Shown here: piece by piece, positions 46,508 to 55,498 of the stretch | How the letters are laid out: every line of letters begins with the position of its first letter | Position numbering within the stretch: position 1 is the first letter of the stretch | Source of the DNA: Cellulomonas telluris | GTDB taxonomy: Bacteria; Actinomycetota; Actinomycetes; Actinomycetales; Cellulomonadaceae | Assembly (NCBI RefSeq): GCF_004886325.1 | Contig: NZ_QXFN01000004.1 | Coordinates: 1-64,000 of the forward strand | Length of the DNA stretch: 64,000 nt | Reading direction: 5' to 3' | The notes under the pieces: model-generated | The model's database searches: none | What the model was told of the DNA's origin: nothing | What the model saw: the letters and a program-made list of their open reading frames with translations, nothing else | Made by a program: the position numbers and the translations under genes

Positions 46508-47052
46508 CGGCGTCGACGGCCGGCGGGTCCGACGCCGTGCGGGTGCTCGCCATGTCGGACACCCACGTGCCGCCGCGTGCCCGCGACCTGCCGGTGCCGC
46601 TGTGGGACGCCGTCGACGCCGCGGACCTCGTCGTCCACGCCGGGGACTGGGTGCACGTCGACCTGCTCGACCGGCTCGAGGCGCGCGCGGCGCGGCTGCT
46701 CGCCTGCCACGGCAACAACGACGGCGCCGACCTGCGGGCGCGCCTGCCCGAGGTGGCGCGGCTCGACGTCGCCGGCGTGCGGCTGGCCGTCGTCCACGAG
46801 ACGGGTGCGGCGCAGGGGCGGGAACGGCGCTGCGACGCCGCCTTCCCGGACGTCGACCTGCTCGTGTTCGGGCACAGCCACATCCCCTGGGACACGACCA
46901 CGCCCGCGGGGCTGCGGCTGCTCAACCCGGGCTCGCCGACCGACCGGCGCCGCCAGCCCGACCACACGTGGCTCACCCTCACGCTGCGGGAGGGGGCGGT
47001 CGAGGACGTCGTGCTGCACCGCCTGCCGCCGCGGGCCGCCGCCGGGCGGTGA
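46504..47052 (+). CDS. YfcE-type metallophosphoesterase
   Basis: 182 aa. The calcineurin-like metal motifs are complete: MSDTHVP (D-x-H), VVHAGDWVH (GD), CHGNNDG (GNxD), VVHETG and VFGHSHIPW (GHxH), then NPGSPTDRR. This is the compact YfcE/MJ0936 family that hydrolyses phosphodiesters; substrate unknown. GTG 46504 lies in GTGA overlapping the previous stop by 4 nt. Confidence 0.92.
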   Translation: MTASTAGGSDAVRVLAMSDTHVPPRARDLPVPLWDAVDAADLVVHAGDWVHVDLLDRLEARAARLLACHGNNDGADLRARLPEVARLDVAGVRLAVVHETGAAQGRERRCDAAFPDVDLLVFGHSHIPWDTTTPAGLRLLNPGSPTDRRRQPDHTWLTLTLREGAVEDVVLHRLPPRAAAGR

Positions 47053-47064
47053 CCGGCGGGCGCG

Positions 47065-47343
47065 TCAGAACCGGAACGGGATGGGGATGCCGCCGCAGCA
47101 GCACACGCCGCGCACGTCCGTCTGGGCGAGCAGCAGGGCGGCCTGGTAGCAGGCGACGAACCGGGCGACGGTCGGCACGACCGCGCGCACGACACCCCGC
47201 GTGGCCACGAGGTGCCGGACGGCGGCGGAGCACGAGGGCCCGCCGTGGGCCACGCGGTGGGCGCAGCTCCAGCCCTTGCGGGGGGAGAGGTTCCGCTGGT
47301 AGCCGCGGATGGCGCTGTCGACGAGGGCGGCGGCGATGGTCAT
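47065..47343 (-). CDS. yidD: YidD-family membrane protein insertion efficiency factor
   Basis: 92 aa. IRGYQRNLSPRKGWSCAHRV followed by GGPSCSAAVRHLVATRGV is the YidD pattern (YQ..LSP..G..C......SCS). YidD assists YidC in membrane insertion. The C-terminus holds an unusual VCCCGG. ATG 47343 is preferred over GTG 47349 because TACGTT lies 6 nt upstream. The gene sits alone rather than in the usual rpmH-rnpA-yidD-yidC cluster. Confidence 0.85.
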   Translation of the reverse strand: MTIAAALVDSAIRGYQRNLSPRKGWSCAHRVAHGGPSCSAAVRHLVATRGVVRAVVPTVARFVACYQAALLLAQTDVRGVCCCGGIPIPFRF

Positions 47344-47349
47344 CGCCAC

Positions 47350-47355
47350 AACGTA
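47350..47355 (-). promoter_or_regulatory. -10 box, leaderless promoter of the yidD-like gene
   Basis: TACGTT on the minus strand, 6 nt before ATG 47343. Confidence 0.5.
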
Positions 47356-47419
47356 GGCGCGGCGCCGGGGACGTGCCCGACGAACGGCGAGGGTCGACCG
47401 GGGCGCGTCCCCGGGGGGC

Positions 47420-47425
47420 TAAGGT
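47420..47425 (+). promoter_or_regulatory. -10 box, leaderless promoter of the rsbQ-rsbP pair
   Basis: TAAGGT, 7 nt before ATG 47433. Confidence 0.55.
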
Positions 47426-47432
47426 CACGGCC

Positions 47433-48248
47433 ATGGCTGTCCTCGCCCCCGACCAGGTCCTCGCCCGGCACGCCGTCCGGATCAGCGGCCCGACGACCGG
47501 GCACCCGCTGGTCTTCGCGCACGGCTTCGGCTGCGACCAGAGCATGTGGCGGTTCGTCGCCCCCGCGTTCGAGGACACCCACCGGGTCGTGGTCCTCGAC
47601 CACGTCGGCGCCGGGGAGTCGGACCTCACCGCGTACGACCCGCAGCGCCACGCACGCCTGGACGGCTACGCCGACGACATGGTGGAGCTGGTCGAGGCGC
47701 TCGGCCTCGGGCCGGTGACGTTCGTCGGGCACTCCGTGAGCGCGATGATCGGCGTGCTGGCGGCCGCCGGTCGCCCCGACCTGTTCGAGCGGCTCGTGCT
47801 GGTCGGGCCGAGCCCGCGCTACGTCGACGACGACGGGTACCGCGGGGGCTTCGCGGCGGCGGAGATCGAGGAGCTCCTCGACACGATGGACGCCAACTAC
47901 CTCGGGTGGGCCCAGTTCCTCGCTCCCGTCATCGTCGGCCGTCCCGACCGGCCCGAACTCGGGCAGGAGCTCGCGAACTCCTTCTGCCGCACCGACCCGG
48001 CGATCGCCCGCCGGTTCGCCCGCACGACCTTCCTGTCGGACAACCGGGCGGACCTGCAGCGCGTGCGGACGCCCGCGCTGGTCGTGCAGTCGCGGGAGGA
48101 CGTCATCGCACCGCCCGAGGTCGGTCGGTGGGTGCACGAGCACCTGCCCGGCAGCGAGCTGGTCGTCCTCGACACGGTGGGCCACTGCCCGAACCTCAGC
48201 GCGCCGGAGGAGCTGGTCGTGGCGATGCGCCGCTACCTGGACCGCTGA
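47433..48248 (+). CDS. rsbQ: RsbQ-like alpha/beta hydrolase, energy-stress signalling
   Basis: 271 aa. It aligns by eye with Bacillus RsbQ over its whole length: FAHGFGCDQSMWRFVAPAF, the nucleophile GHSVSAMIGVLAA, LVGPSPRYVDDDGYRGGF, MDANYLGWAQFLAP, the Asp in SREDVIAPPEVG, and the His in GHCPNLSAPEE. RsbQ is needed for its partner phosphatase RsbP to respond to energy stress, perhaps by producing or destroying a small ligand of the PAS domain. The next gene, 4 nt later, is exactly such a PAS-phosphatase, which makes the call strong. Confidence 0.92.
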   Translation: MAVLAPDQVLARHAVRISGPTTGHPLVFAHGFGCDQSMWRFVAPAFEDTHRVVVLDHVGAGESDLTAYDPQRHARLDGYADDMVELVEALGLGPVTFVGHSVSAMIGVLAAAGRPDLFERLVLVGPSPRYVDDDGYRGGFAAAEIEELLDTMDANYLGWAQFLAPVIVGRPDRPELGQELANSFCRTDPAIARRFARTTFLSDNRADLQRVRTPALVVQSREDVIAPPEVGRWVHEHLPGSELVVLDTVGHCPNLSAPEELVVAMRRYLDR

Positions 48249-48252
48249 GGCC

Positions 48253-49797
48253 GTGCCCGACGTCGTCCGCTCGCAGGCGTGGTCGCGCGCACCGGTCGCG
48301 CTGCTGCGCCTCGACGCGGACGGCTGGGTGCTCGACGCGAACGCCACGTTCCTCGGGTGGCTCGGGCGGGGCGCGGACGAGGTGGTGGGCCGCGTGCGGC
48401 TGGCCGACCTGCTCAGCGTGGGCGGCCGCATCTACTGGGAGACACACGTCGGCCCCCTGCTGCGGATGCAGCGGCGGGTCGACGAGCTCGCCCTCGAGCT
48501 CCTCGGGGCCGAGGAGCGCCTGCCGGTGCTGATGTCGGCGCGTGTGCTCGACGCGGACGGGGACGGGGCACCGGTCGTCGAGGTCGCGCTGAGCAGCGCG
48601 CGCGACCGCGCCCGGTACGAGGGCGAGCTGCTGGCGGCGCGCCGCGCCGCGGAACGGGCCGCCGAGCAGGTGCGGGTGCTGGCGGAGACGACGGCGGGGC
48701 TGTCGTCCGCCGCGGGCGTCGACGACGTGGTGCAGGTCCTGCGTCGCACGGCGCTGCGAGGGCTGGGGGCCTCCGGCGTCGCCGTCTGGACCGCCGAGGA
48801 CCGCGGCCGGCTGGTGCGGCACGGTGGCACGGAGCCGGACGGGACCGACCCGCCCGACCCGTCCGTCGAGCAGCTGGGCGCCGGTCCGGTGCACCGGACG
48901 CCCGCCGGCGAGGTGCTGGTCGCGCTGCCCGGGCGGGCGGAGCTGCAGGGCGTGTGGTCGCTGCGGCCCTCGCAGGCGCCCGGCGCCGACCCCTGGGAGC
49001 CGGACGTGCTGGCGGCCGTGGGGCGGCTGGCGGGCGTCGCGCTCGAGCGGGCGCGCCTGTTCGACCAGCGCTCGTCGGTGGCGTACACCCTCCAGCGTGC
49101 GCTGCTCACCACGCCGCAGCTGCGCGACCCGCGCGTGAGCGTCGCGACCGCCTACCGTCCGGCCGCGGACGGGCTGGAGGTCGGCGGCGACTGGTACGAC
49201 GTCGTGACGCTCGACGACGAGGGCACCCTCGCGGTCGTCGTCGGCGACGTGGTGGGGCACGGCCTGGCGGCGGCGACCACGATGGCGGAGCTGCGCAGCG
49301 CGCTGCGGGCGGCGGCCGAGCCGGGCGCGGGGGCGGCCCGGGTCCTCGACCGGCTCGACGGCGTCGTCGCACGCACCGGCTCGGGGCTGGCGGCGTCGCT
49401 CGTCTACGCGGAGCTCGCACCCGCGACGGGGACCCTGCACTACGCCGTGGCCGGTCACCTGCCGCCGCTCCACCTGCCGGCCACCGGGGAGCCGAGGTAC
49501 CTCTGGGACGGCCGGTCGGCCCCGCTCGGGCTGACCGGTGGGCGCCCGCGGCCGGGGGCCTGCGTGCGGCTGCGGCCGGGCGACCGGGTCCTGCTGTGCA
49601 CCGACGGGCTCGTGGAGCGCCGGGACCGGGCGCTGCGCGACAGCCTCGCCGACCTGCGCGACCGGGCCGCCGGCCTCCTCGCCGGGGACGCGCCGCTGGA
49701 CGCGCTGGTCGACGCCGCCGCGGAGGGGAACCGGGGGCCGCGCGACGACGTGTGCGCGCTCCTGCTCACGTGGAGAGGTGCCGACGGCGCGGGTTAG
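48253..49797 (+). CDS. rsbP: PAS-GAF-SpoIIE phosphatase, RsbP-like partner of RsbQ
   Basis: 514 aa. An N-terminal PAS domain (residues ~10-110; WVLDANATFLGWLGRGADEV, GGRIYWETHVGPLLRMQ) is followed by a coiled-coil, a GAF-like domain (~150-270) and a SpoIIE/PP2C phosphatase domain (~290-510) with GGDWYDVV, VGDVVGHGLAAA, TDGLVERR and RGPRDDVCALLL. RsbP dephosphorylates an anti-anti-sigma factor to release an alternative sigma factor. No RsbV, RsbW or sigma gene lies nearby, so the target is elsewhere. Bacillus RsbP lacks the GAF domain. Confidence 0.9.
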   Translation: MPDVVRSQAWSRAPVALLRLDADGWVLDANATFLGWLGRGADEVVGRVRLADLLSVGGRIYWETHVGPLLRMQRRVDELALELLGAEERLPVLMSARVLDADGDGAPVVEVALSSARDRARYEGELLAARRAAERAAEQVRVLAETTAGLSSAAGVDDVVQVLRRTALRGLGASGVAVWTAEDRGRLVRHGGTEPDGTDPPDPSVEQLGAGPVHRTPAGEVLVALPGRAELQGVWSLRPSQAPGADPWEPDVLAAVGRLAGVALERARLFDQRSSVAYTLQRALLTTPQLRDPRVSVATAYRPAADGLEVGGDWYDVVTLDDEGTLAVVVGDVVGHGLAAATTMAELRSALRAAAEPGAGAARVLDRLDGVVARTGSGLAASLVYAELAPATGTLHYAVAGHLPPLHLPATGEPRYLWDGRSAPLGLTGGRPRPGACVRLRPGDRVLLCTDGLVERRDRALRDSLADLRDRAAGLLAGDAPLDALVDAAAEGNRGPRDDVCALLLTWRGADGAG

Positions 49798-49800
49798 CGT
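49795..49800 (+). promoter_or_regulatory. -10 box, leaderless promoter of the DUF885 gene
   Basis: TAGCGT, 6 nt before ATG 49807. It overlaps the stop codon of the phosphatase gene. Confidence 0.6.
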
Positions 49801-49806
49801 GCTGCG

Positions 49807-51510
49807 ATGGTCCCCGAGCAGCCCGCCACGCCCACCGCACGCCAGGTCGCCGACCGCTGGGTCGACACCCTCGCCGACCTCGACCCCGTCGTCGGGACCG
49901 CCCTCGGGACCCGGCCGGACGACCGGCGCATGCCCGACCTGTCCCCGGCGGGCGCCGACGAGAAGGCCGACGCCTCCCGGCGGGTCCTCGTCGACGTCGA
50001 CGCCGCCCAGGTGCTCGACGACGACGACCGGCGGTGCGCGACCCTCCTGCGCGAGCGGCTGACCGCCCAGCTCGCCGTGCACGACGCCGGGGAGCACCTC
50101 GCCGCCCTGCGGCCCCTTGCGTCGCCGGTGCACGCGCTGCAGTCCGTCTTCCTCATGATGCCGACCGCCACCGAGCACGACTGGGACGTCGTCGCCGACC
50201 GCCTGGCGCAGGTGCCCGCCGCGGCCGAGGGCTTCCGGGCCTCCCTCGAGGAGGGTCTGCGGCGCGGCGTGCGCAGCGCGCCGCGGCAGGCCGAGGCGGT
50301 GGTCGGCCAGCTCGGCGACTGGCTCGACGCGTCGGACGGGCGTGGCTGGCACGCCGGCTTCGTCGCGGGGTCGGAGGCGGCGGGGGTGCCCGCCGCGCTG
50401 CGCGGCCGGCTGGACGCCGCGGCGGAGTCGGCCGCCGGCGGGATCGACGCACTGCGCACGTGGATCGCGCAGGAGTACCTGCCCGCCGTCGGGGACGTCC
50501 CCGACGCGGTGGGGCGCGAGCGCTACCTGCTCGCCGCGCGCCTGCACACGGGTGCCGACCTGGACCCGCAGGAGGCGTACGACTGGGGCTGGGAGGAGCT
50601 GGCCCGCATCGAGGCGGACATGGCGGCCGAGGCCGACCGCCTGCTGCCCGGCGCGTCCGCGCAGGAGGCGCTCGCCCACCTCGACGAGCACGGCGAGGTC
50701 GTCGAGGGCGTGGAGGAGGTGCGCGTCTGGCTGCAGCGGATGATGGACACCGCGATCGCCGAGCTCGACGGCGCGGTCGTCGACGTGGCGGACCCCGTCA
50801 AGCGCGTCGAGGCGATGATCGCCCCGCCCGGTGCCGCCGCCGCGCCGTACTACACGCGCCCGTCGCTCGACTTCTCCCGGCCGGGCCGCACCTGGCTGCC
50901 GACGCTCGGGCGCGACCGGTTCCCCACCTGGGACCTCATCAGCACCTGGTACCACGAGGGCGTCCCGGGTCACCACCTGCAGCTCGGCCAGTGGGCGTAC
51001 CGTGCCGGCGAGCTGTCGGTCTACCAGACGTCCGTCGGGTCGATCCCCGCGACCACCGAGGGCTGGGCGCTGTACGCCGAGCGCCTCATGGACGAGCTCG
51101 GGTACCTCGACACGCCGGGTGCCCGGCTGGGCTACCTCGACGGGCAGCGGATGCGGGCCGTGCGCGTCGTCATCGACATCGGCATGCACCTCGGGCTCGA
51201 GATCCCCGCGACCCACGCCTTCCACCCGGGCGAGCGGTGGACCGCCGACCTCGCCGAGGAGTTCTTCGGGCAGCGCAGCGGCTCGCCGGCCGCGTTCGTG
51301 CACAGCGAGATCGAGCGCTACCTCGGCTGGCCGGGCCAGGCCATCAGCTACAAGCTCGGCGAGCGGGCGTGGCTGTCGGGCCGGCAGCGGGCGCGCGAGC
51401 GGCGCGAGGCGGCGGGCGGGACGTTCGACCTGCGGGCCTGGCACACGGCGGCGCTCGGCCTGGGGTCGCTCGGGCTCGACGACCTGGAGCGGGAGCTGGG
51501 CGCGCTCTGA
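49807..51510 (+). CDS. DUF885 family metallopeptidase-like protein
   Basis: 567 aa, all helical in appearance. The zinc-site motif TWYHEGVPGHHLQLGQ and ATTEGWALYAERLMDELG are the DUF885 hallmarks, related to M32/M3-like carboxypeptidases. Other conserved stretches are YDWGWEELARIEADM and GQAISYKLGERAW. No signal peptide, so it should act inside the cell; the peptide substrate is unknown. Confidence 0.9.
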   Translation: MVPEQPATPTARQVADRWVDTLADLDPVVGTALGTRPDDRRMPDLSPAGADEKADASRRVLVDVDAAQVLDDDDRRCATLLRERLTAQLAVHDAGEHLAALRPLASPVHALQSVFLMMPTATEHDWDVVADRLAQVPAAAEGFRASLEEGLRRGVRSAPRQAEAVVGQLGDWLDASDGRGWHAGFVAGSEAAGVPAALRGRLDAAAESAAGGIDALRTWIAQEYLPAVGDVPDAVGRERYLLAARLHTGADLDPQEAYDWGWEELARIEADMAAEADRLLPGASAQEALAHLDEHGEVVEGVEEVRVWLQRMMDTAIAELDGAVVDVADPVKRVEAMIAPPGAAAAPYYTRPSLDFSRPGRTWLPTLGRDRFPTWDLISTWYHEGVPGHHLQLGQWAYRAGELSVYQTSVGSIPATTEGWALYAERLMDELGYLDTPGARLGYLDGQRMRAVRVVIDIGMHLGLEIPATHAFHPGERWTADLAEEFFGQRSGSPAAFVHSEIERYLGWPGQAISYKLGERAWLSGRQRARERREAAGGTFDLRAWHTAALGLGSLGLDDLERELGAL

Positions 51511-51541
51511 CGGGGACGCGCAGCGGCGCCCGGGGGAGGGT

Positions 51542-51585
51542 GTCCGCCGGGGCTGCCGGTCGCCGACCGGCTGCCTCGGCCGGAC
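51542..51585. terminator. bidirectional terminator
   Basis: An inner perfect 7-bp stem GCCGGTC/GACCGGC (51555-51561 with 51565-51571, 3-nt loop) sits within an outer GTCCG/CGGAC pairing (51542-51546 with 51581-51585). It occupies the 82-bp gap between convergent stop codons. Confidence 0.7.
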
Positions 51586-51592
51586 GCGCCGA

Positions 51593-54304
51593 TCAGGACA
51601 GGTCGACGTGCGCGAGCTCGGACCGTGAGGTGAGGCCGAGCTTGGCGAAGACGTTCCGCAGGTGGAAGTCGACGGTCCGCGGGCTCACGAACAGCCGACC
51701 GGCGACCTCGCGCGTGGGCAGGCCCTGTGCGACGAGCAGCGCGACCTGCCGTTCCGTGGGTGTCAGAGCGGGCCTCTCGGGCGCACCCGGCGCGCGTCCG
51801 CGCAGCTGCTCGCCCGAGGCGCGCAGCTCCTGCGCGGCCCGCTCGGACCAGCGTCGCGCGCCGACGTCGTCGAATGTCTGCAGGGCCGTGCGCAGGTGCG
51901 CCCGGGCGTCGACCCGGCGCCGCGCGCGGCGCAGCCACTCCCCGTAGGCGAGGTGGGTGCGGGCGGCGTCGACGCGGCGCGCCGAGGACGCATGGGCGTC
52001 GAGGGCGCGGCGGAAGTGCGCCTCGGCGCGCTCCGCGGGCGCCAGCAGCGCCCGACCGTGCTCCGCGGCGGCGACCGCCCACGGCACCCCGGTGCCCTCC
52101 GCGAACAGGGCGACCTCCGCCACCCAGCGCTGTGCGAGGTCGAGGCGCTCGGCCCGCACCGCGCTCTCCACGCGGTCGAGGACGACCAGGCGCTCCGCAA
52201 ACCCGTGGCTCATCTGCGCGTAGTGGTGCAGCGCGGACGCGGGCGACCCGGCCAGCACGGCTCGGGCCCAGACGAGCTGACCCCGGACGGAGGCCTCCGT
52301 CGTGCCCAGCGGGCCGGTCGCCAGCGCGCGCTCGAGCGCGGTCAGCCGCGCGGGCGCGTCCTCGTCGCCCCGCAGCGCCGCGGCGAGCGCGAGCCAGGCC
52401 AGCGGCATCGCCGTGAGCGCGGGTCGACCCGTCGCCTCCGCGAGGTGCAGCGCCTCCCGCGCCCCGGCGGCGAGCACGTCCCAGCGCCCGGTGGCCACGT
52501 CGACCGCGCCCCGACGGGTCAGGGCGTAGACGACGAGGGGCAGCGCACCCGCGTCCCGCGCCTCCGCCAGGAGCCGTTCGTGCAGCTGCAGCGCGACGTC
52601 GTCGAGACCCACGTGCAGGGCCACGAGCGCGAGGTTCGGCAGGAGGCCCTCCAGGCCGAGCCGGGCCGTGCCGCCGACAGCGGCCGCGCGCCGGACCGCC
52701 GCGACCGCCTCCGCCCAGTCGTGGCGGGCGATCGCCACGTAGGCGGCCAGCAGGTCCGCGACGCACCGCTCGTCCGCCGACTCGGGCGCGCCCACGAACG
52801 CGCGGACGTCGACCTCCGCGTCGAGGTGGGACGTCGCCTCGAGGGACGCGGCGAACATCGCCGCCTCACGGGCACGGGCGGCGTCGTGGCCCGCCACGGC
52901 CCGCGCCGACTCCAGAAGACGGCGGTGGGCGACCTGCACGGAGCCGGTGTTCCACTCCACACGCGCACGCAGCAGCGCCGCGTCCGCCCGCACGAGCGGG
53001 TCCTCGACGGTGAGCAGGGCGGCGTCCGCGAGGGCGCCCGCACGATCGAGCCGCCCGGCGGTCCACGCCGCCGCCGCGGCCGCCTGGAGGCGACGCGCGT
53101 GGGCGTCGGCGTCGACGGACAGCTCCGCCGCGCGCTCCCAGGCGGCCGACGCCGCCTCGTGGCCCCCCGCCGCCGCCGACCGCCGGGCGGCACCCTCGAG
53201 GGCGACGACGACGTCCTCGTCCGGCCCCTCGGCGGCCGCTGCCCGGTGCCACGCGCGACGGTCCGCGTCCTGGGGTCGGGCGAGCGCGTCGGCGAGCGCG
53301 GCGTGCGCACGACGTCGCTCGTCCGGCGCGGCCCGCCCGTACACGGCCGACCGCACCAGCGGGTGACGCAGGTCCACGTGCGCGCCGCTGAGCGCCAGCA
53401 GACCTGACTGCCGCGCCGCGTCGAAGGCGCTGTCGTCGGCGCCGAGCGACCTCGCGGCGGCACGCACCACGTCCACGTCGCCGGAGTCGTCGCTCGCGAC
53501 GAGCAGGACGACCGACCGGGCGGCCGGTGCCAGCCTCTCGTAGCGCCGCAGGAACGTGCTCTGCACCCCGTCCGTCAGCGGCAGCTCGGTCGGCAGCGGC
53601 GCACGCCCGGCGAGCGTCTCCCGGTCGAGGGCGTCGGCGAGCTCCACGAGCGCGAGCGCGTTCCCCCCGGTGCGCGCACGCAGACGCTCGGCCACGACGC
53701 TCGGCACGTCGAGGCCCGACGACGCCTCGAGCAGCGTGCGCACGGCCGGGGCGTCGAGAGCGGGCAGCTCCAGCACCGGCAGGCCGGCGCCGGGCAGGGT
53801 GCCGTCCCGGGCGGCGAGCAGCACGGCGAGGTGCTCGCCCTCGACGCGGCGGGCGACGAAGAGCACCGCCTCGCGCGACGCCTCGTCGAGCCAGTGGGCG
53901 TCGTCGACCACGACGACCGTGGGCTCGTGCGCCGCCGCGTCGGACAGCAGGGTGAGCAGCGCGAGGTAGACGAGGAAGCGGTCCGCGGGCGCGCCGTCGT
54001 CCGCGTCGGCCTCGCCCAGCGCCGCACGCAGGGCGCGCTCCTGCCGGGGCGGCAGCGTGGAGAGCCCCACGTGCAGGGGACGCAGGAGCCGGTGCAGGGC
54101 GGCGAACGCCAGCGGCGCCTCCGACTCCACGCCCTGCACCCGCAGGACACGCACCCCGTCGACCCCGTCGACCGCGTCCGCGAGCAGGGCCGACTTGCCG
54201 GCCCCGGGTTCGCCGGAGACCAGCAGGGCGCCCCCACGACCCGCTCGGGCGGCGTCGAGCACCGCGCGCAGCGCGGAGCGCTCCGCGTCCCGTCCGGCGA
54301 TCAC
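51593..54304 (-). CDS. large ATP-binding LuxR-family regulator (LAL type)
   Basis: 903 aa. An N-terminal AAA/STAND ATPase starts with AGRDAERSALRAVLDAARAG, Walker A GEPGAGKSA at about residues 31-39 and Walker B VVVVDDAHWLDEASR. A long Ala-rich helical region, probably TPR-like, fills the middle. The C-terminal LuxR helix-turn-helix (about 843-898) reads LTPTERQVALLVAQGLPTRE followed by RTVDFHLRNVFAKLGL. LAL regulators activate genes after ligand binding. GTG 54304 has TAGGCT 8 nt upstream. It diverges from the HMA-transporter operon across 135 bp that contain the palindrome, making that operon the natural target. Confidence 0.9.
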   Translation of the reverse strand: MIAGRDAERSALRAVLDAARAGRGGALLVSGEPGAGKSALLADAVDGVDGVRVLRVQGVESEAPLAFAALHRLLRPLHVGLSTLPPRQERALRAALGEADADDGAPADRFLVYLALLTLLSDAAAHEPTVVVVDDAHWLDEASREAVLFVARRVEGEHLAVLLAARDGTLPGAGLPVLELPALDAPAVRTLLEASSGLDVPSVVAERLRARTGGNALALVELADALDRETLAGRAPLPTELPLTDGVQSTFLRRYERLAPAARSVVLLVASDDSGDVDVVRAAARSLGADDSAFDAARQSGLLALSGAHVDLRHPLVRSAVYGRAAPDERRRAHAALADALARPQDADRRAWHRAAAAEGPDEDVVVALEGAARRSAAAGGHEAASAAWERAAELSVDADAHARRLQAAAAAAWTAGRLDRAGALADAALLTVEDPLVRADAALLRARVEWNTGSVQVAHRRLLESARAVAGHDAARAREAAMFAASLEATSHLDAEVDVRAFVGAPESADERCVADLLAAYVAIARHDWAEAVAAVRRAAAVGGTARLGLEGLLPNLALVALHVGLDDVALQLHERLLAEARDAGALPLVVYALTRRGAVDVATGRWDVLAAGAREALHLAEATGRPALTAMPLAWLALAAALRGDEDAPARLTALERALATGPLGTTEASVRGQLVWARAVLAGSPASALHHYAQMSHGFAERLVVLDRVESAVRAERLDLAQRWVAEVALFAEGTGVPWAVAAAEHGRALLAPAERAEAHFRRALDAHASSARRVDAARTHLAYGEWLRRARRRVDARAHLRTALQTFDDVGARRWSERAAQELRASGEQLRGRAPGAPERPALTPTERQVALLVAQGLPTREVAGRLFVSPRTVDFHLRNVFAKLGLTSRSELAHVDLS

Positions 54305-54350
54305 GGCCGGTGAGCCTAGCCGTCGTCGTGCCCGTCCTCGGCGGCCGCAC

Positions 54351-54374
54351 GGGCGATCCCGGTGGTTTCACCGG
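54351..54374 (+). promoter_or_regulatory. palindromic operator, copy 1 (HMA-ABC operon)
   Basis: GGGCGATC is followed directly by CCGGTG-GTTT-CACCGG, a perfect 6-bp inverted repeat with a 4-nt spacer. The same 8-nt upstream arm and palindrome recur at 58063-58086; the two copies differ only at two spacer bases. It lies 65 nt before the HMA start. The binding regulator is unknown; the divergent LAL protein is the nearest candidate. Confidence 0.75.
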
Positions 54375-54439
54375 CGCGACCCCGGTGCCGCCGCGGCGAG
54401 GCTCGCCGTGTCGGAACGTCGGCCCCCGAGGAGACCCCC

Positions 54440-54679
54440 GTGCTGCCCTCCACCCCCCGCACCTTCGTGGGCGCGGCGACCGTGCGCGTCGCCGACGTCG
54501 CCTGCGGCCACTGCCTGGACGCCGTGCAGGTGTCCGTCCGCCAGGTCCCCGGCATCCGCTCGGTGACCGTCGACCACGGGGCCCACACCCTCACCGTCCT
54601 CGCGGACCACCCCGTGGACCGCACCGACGTCGACGCCGCCGTCGCCCGCACCGGTCACGCCGTCGACCGGCTCCGCTGA
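54440..54679 (+). CDS. small HMA-domain (heavy-metal-associated) protein
   Basis: 79 aa. One ferredoxin-like HMA fold: VRVADVACGHCLDAVQVSVR with Cys22-x2-Cys25, then VPGIRSVTVDHGAHTLTVL and a C-terminal helix. CxxC HMA proteins carry copper or similar soft metals; here the motif is CGHC, where the usual MxCxxC Met position is Val, so metal identity is uncertain. GTG 54440 follows GAGGAG. It heads an operon with a MacB-type transporter instead of the usual P-type ATPase, which is unusual. Confidence 0.85.
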   Translation: MLPSTPRTFVGAATVRVADVACGHCLDAVQVSVRQVPGIRSVTVDHGAHTLTVLADHPVDRTDVDAAVARTGHAVDRLR

Positions 54680-54698
54680 CCCCTCAGGAGGCTCACCC

Positions 54699-55493
54699 AT
54701 GTCCACCACGACCGTCACCCGCCCGCCGGCGCACGCCGCCCGCCCGACCCCTCCGGCCGCCGTCGCCCGCGGGGTGGTGAAGACCTACGGGACCGGACCG
54801 ACCGCGGTGCACGCGCTCGCGGGCGCCGACCTGGAGGTCGGCGCGGGCCGCCTCACCGCCGTCATGGGGCCGTCCGGCTCCGGCAAGTCGACGCTCATGC
54901 ACGCGCTCGCAGGCCTCGACACGGTCGACGCCGGGTCGGTGCGGCTCGGCGACGTCGAGCTCACCACCCTCAGCGAGCGGCAGCGGACCGTGCTGCGCCG
55001 CGAGCGCGTCGGCTTCGTGTTCCAGAGCTTCAACCTCGTGCCGTCGCTCACCGCCCTGGAGAACATCACGCTGCCGCTGCGCCTGGCCCGGCGGCAGGCC
55101 GAGCCGGCGTGGCTGGACGAGCTCGTCGGGACCCTCGACCTGCGCGACCGGCTCGGCCACCGGCCGCACGAGCTGTCCGGCGGGCAGCAGCAGCGGGTCG
55201 CCGTCGCCCGCGCGCTGGTCACGCGGCCCGACCTCGTCCTCGCCGACGAGCCGACCGGCAACCTCGACTCCCACCACGGGCAGGCGCTCCTGGCGTTCCT
55301 GCGTCGTGCCGCGCACGAGCTCGGACAGACGGTCGTCATGGTGACGCACGACCCGGCGGCGGCGACGTACGCGGACCGGGTGGTGCTCCTCGTCGACGGC
55401 CGCGTCGTCGGTGACCTCGCCGAGCCGACGGTCCCCGCGGTCGTGGCCGCGATGGCCGGCCTCGAGCGGCGCGCGCCGCGGGCGGAGGGCTGA
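54699..55493 (+). CDS. ABC transporter ATP-binding protein, MacB/LolD type
   Basis: 264 aa. Walker [10 protein letters not shown] at 57-65, Q-loop [17 protein letters not shown], signature LSGGQQQR, Walker [13 protein letters not shown] and the VTHDP switch are intact. The FQSFNL and TGNLDS motifs are those of ATPases that pair with FtsX-like permeases for lipoprotein, peptide or drug extrusion. AGGAGG lies 7 nt before ATG 54699. The permease gene follows after 5 nt. Confidence 0.95.
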   Translation: MSTTTVTRPPAHAARPTPPAAVARGVVKTYGTGPTAVHALAGADLEVGAGRLTAVMGPSGSGKSTLMHALAGLDTVDAGSVRLGDVELTTLSERQRTVLRRERVGFVFQSFNLVPSLTALENITLPLRLARRQAEPAWLDELVGTLDLRDRLGHRPHELSGGQQQRVAVARALVTRPDLVLADEPTGNLDSHHGQALLAFLRRAAHELGQTVVMVTHDPAAATYADRVVLLVDGRVVGDLAEPTVPAVVAAMAGLERRAPRAEG

Positions 55494-55498
55494 TCGCC

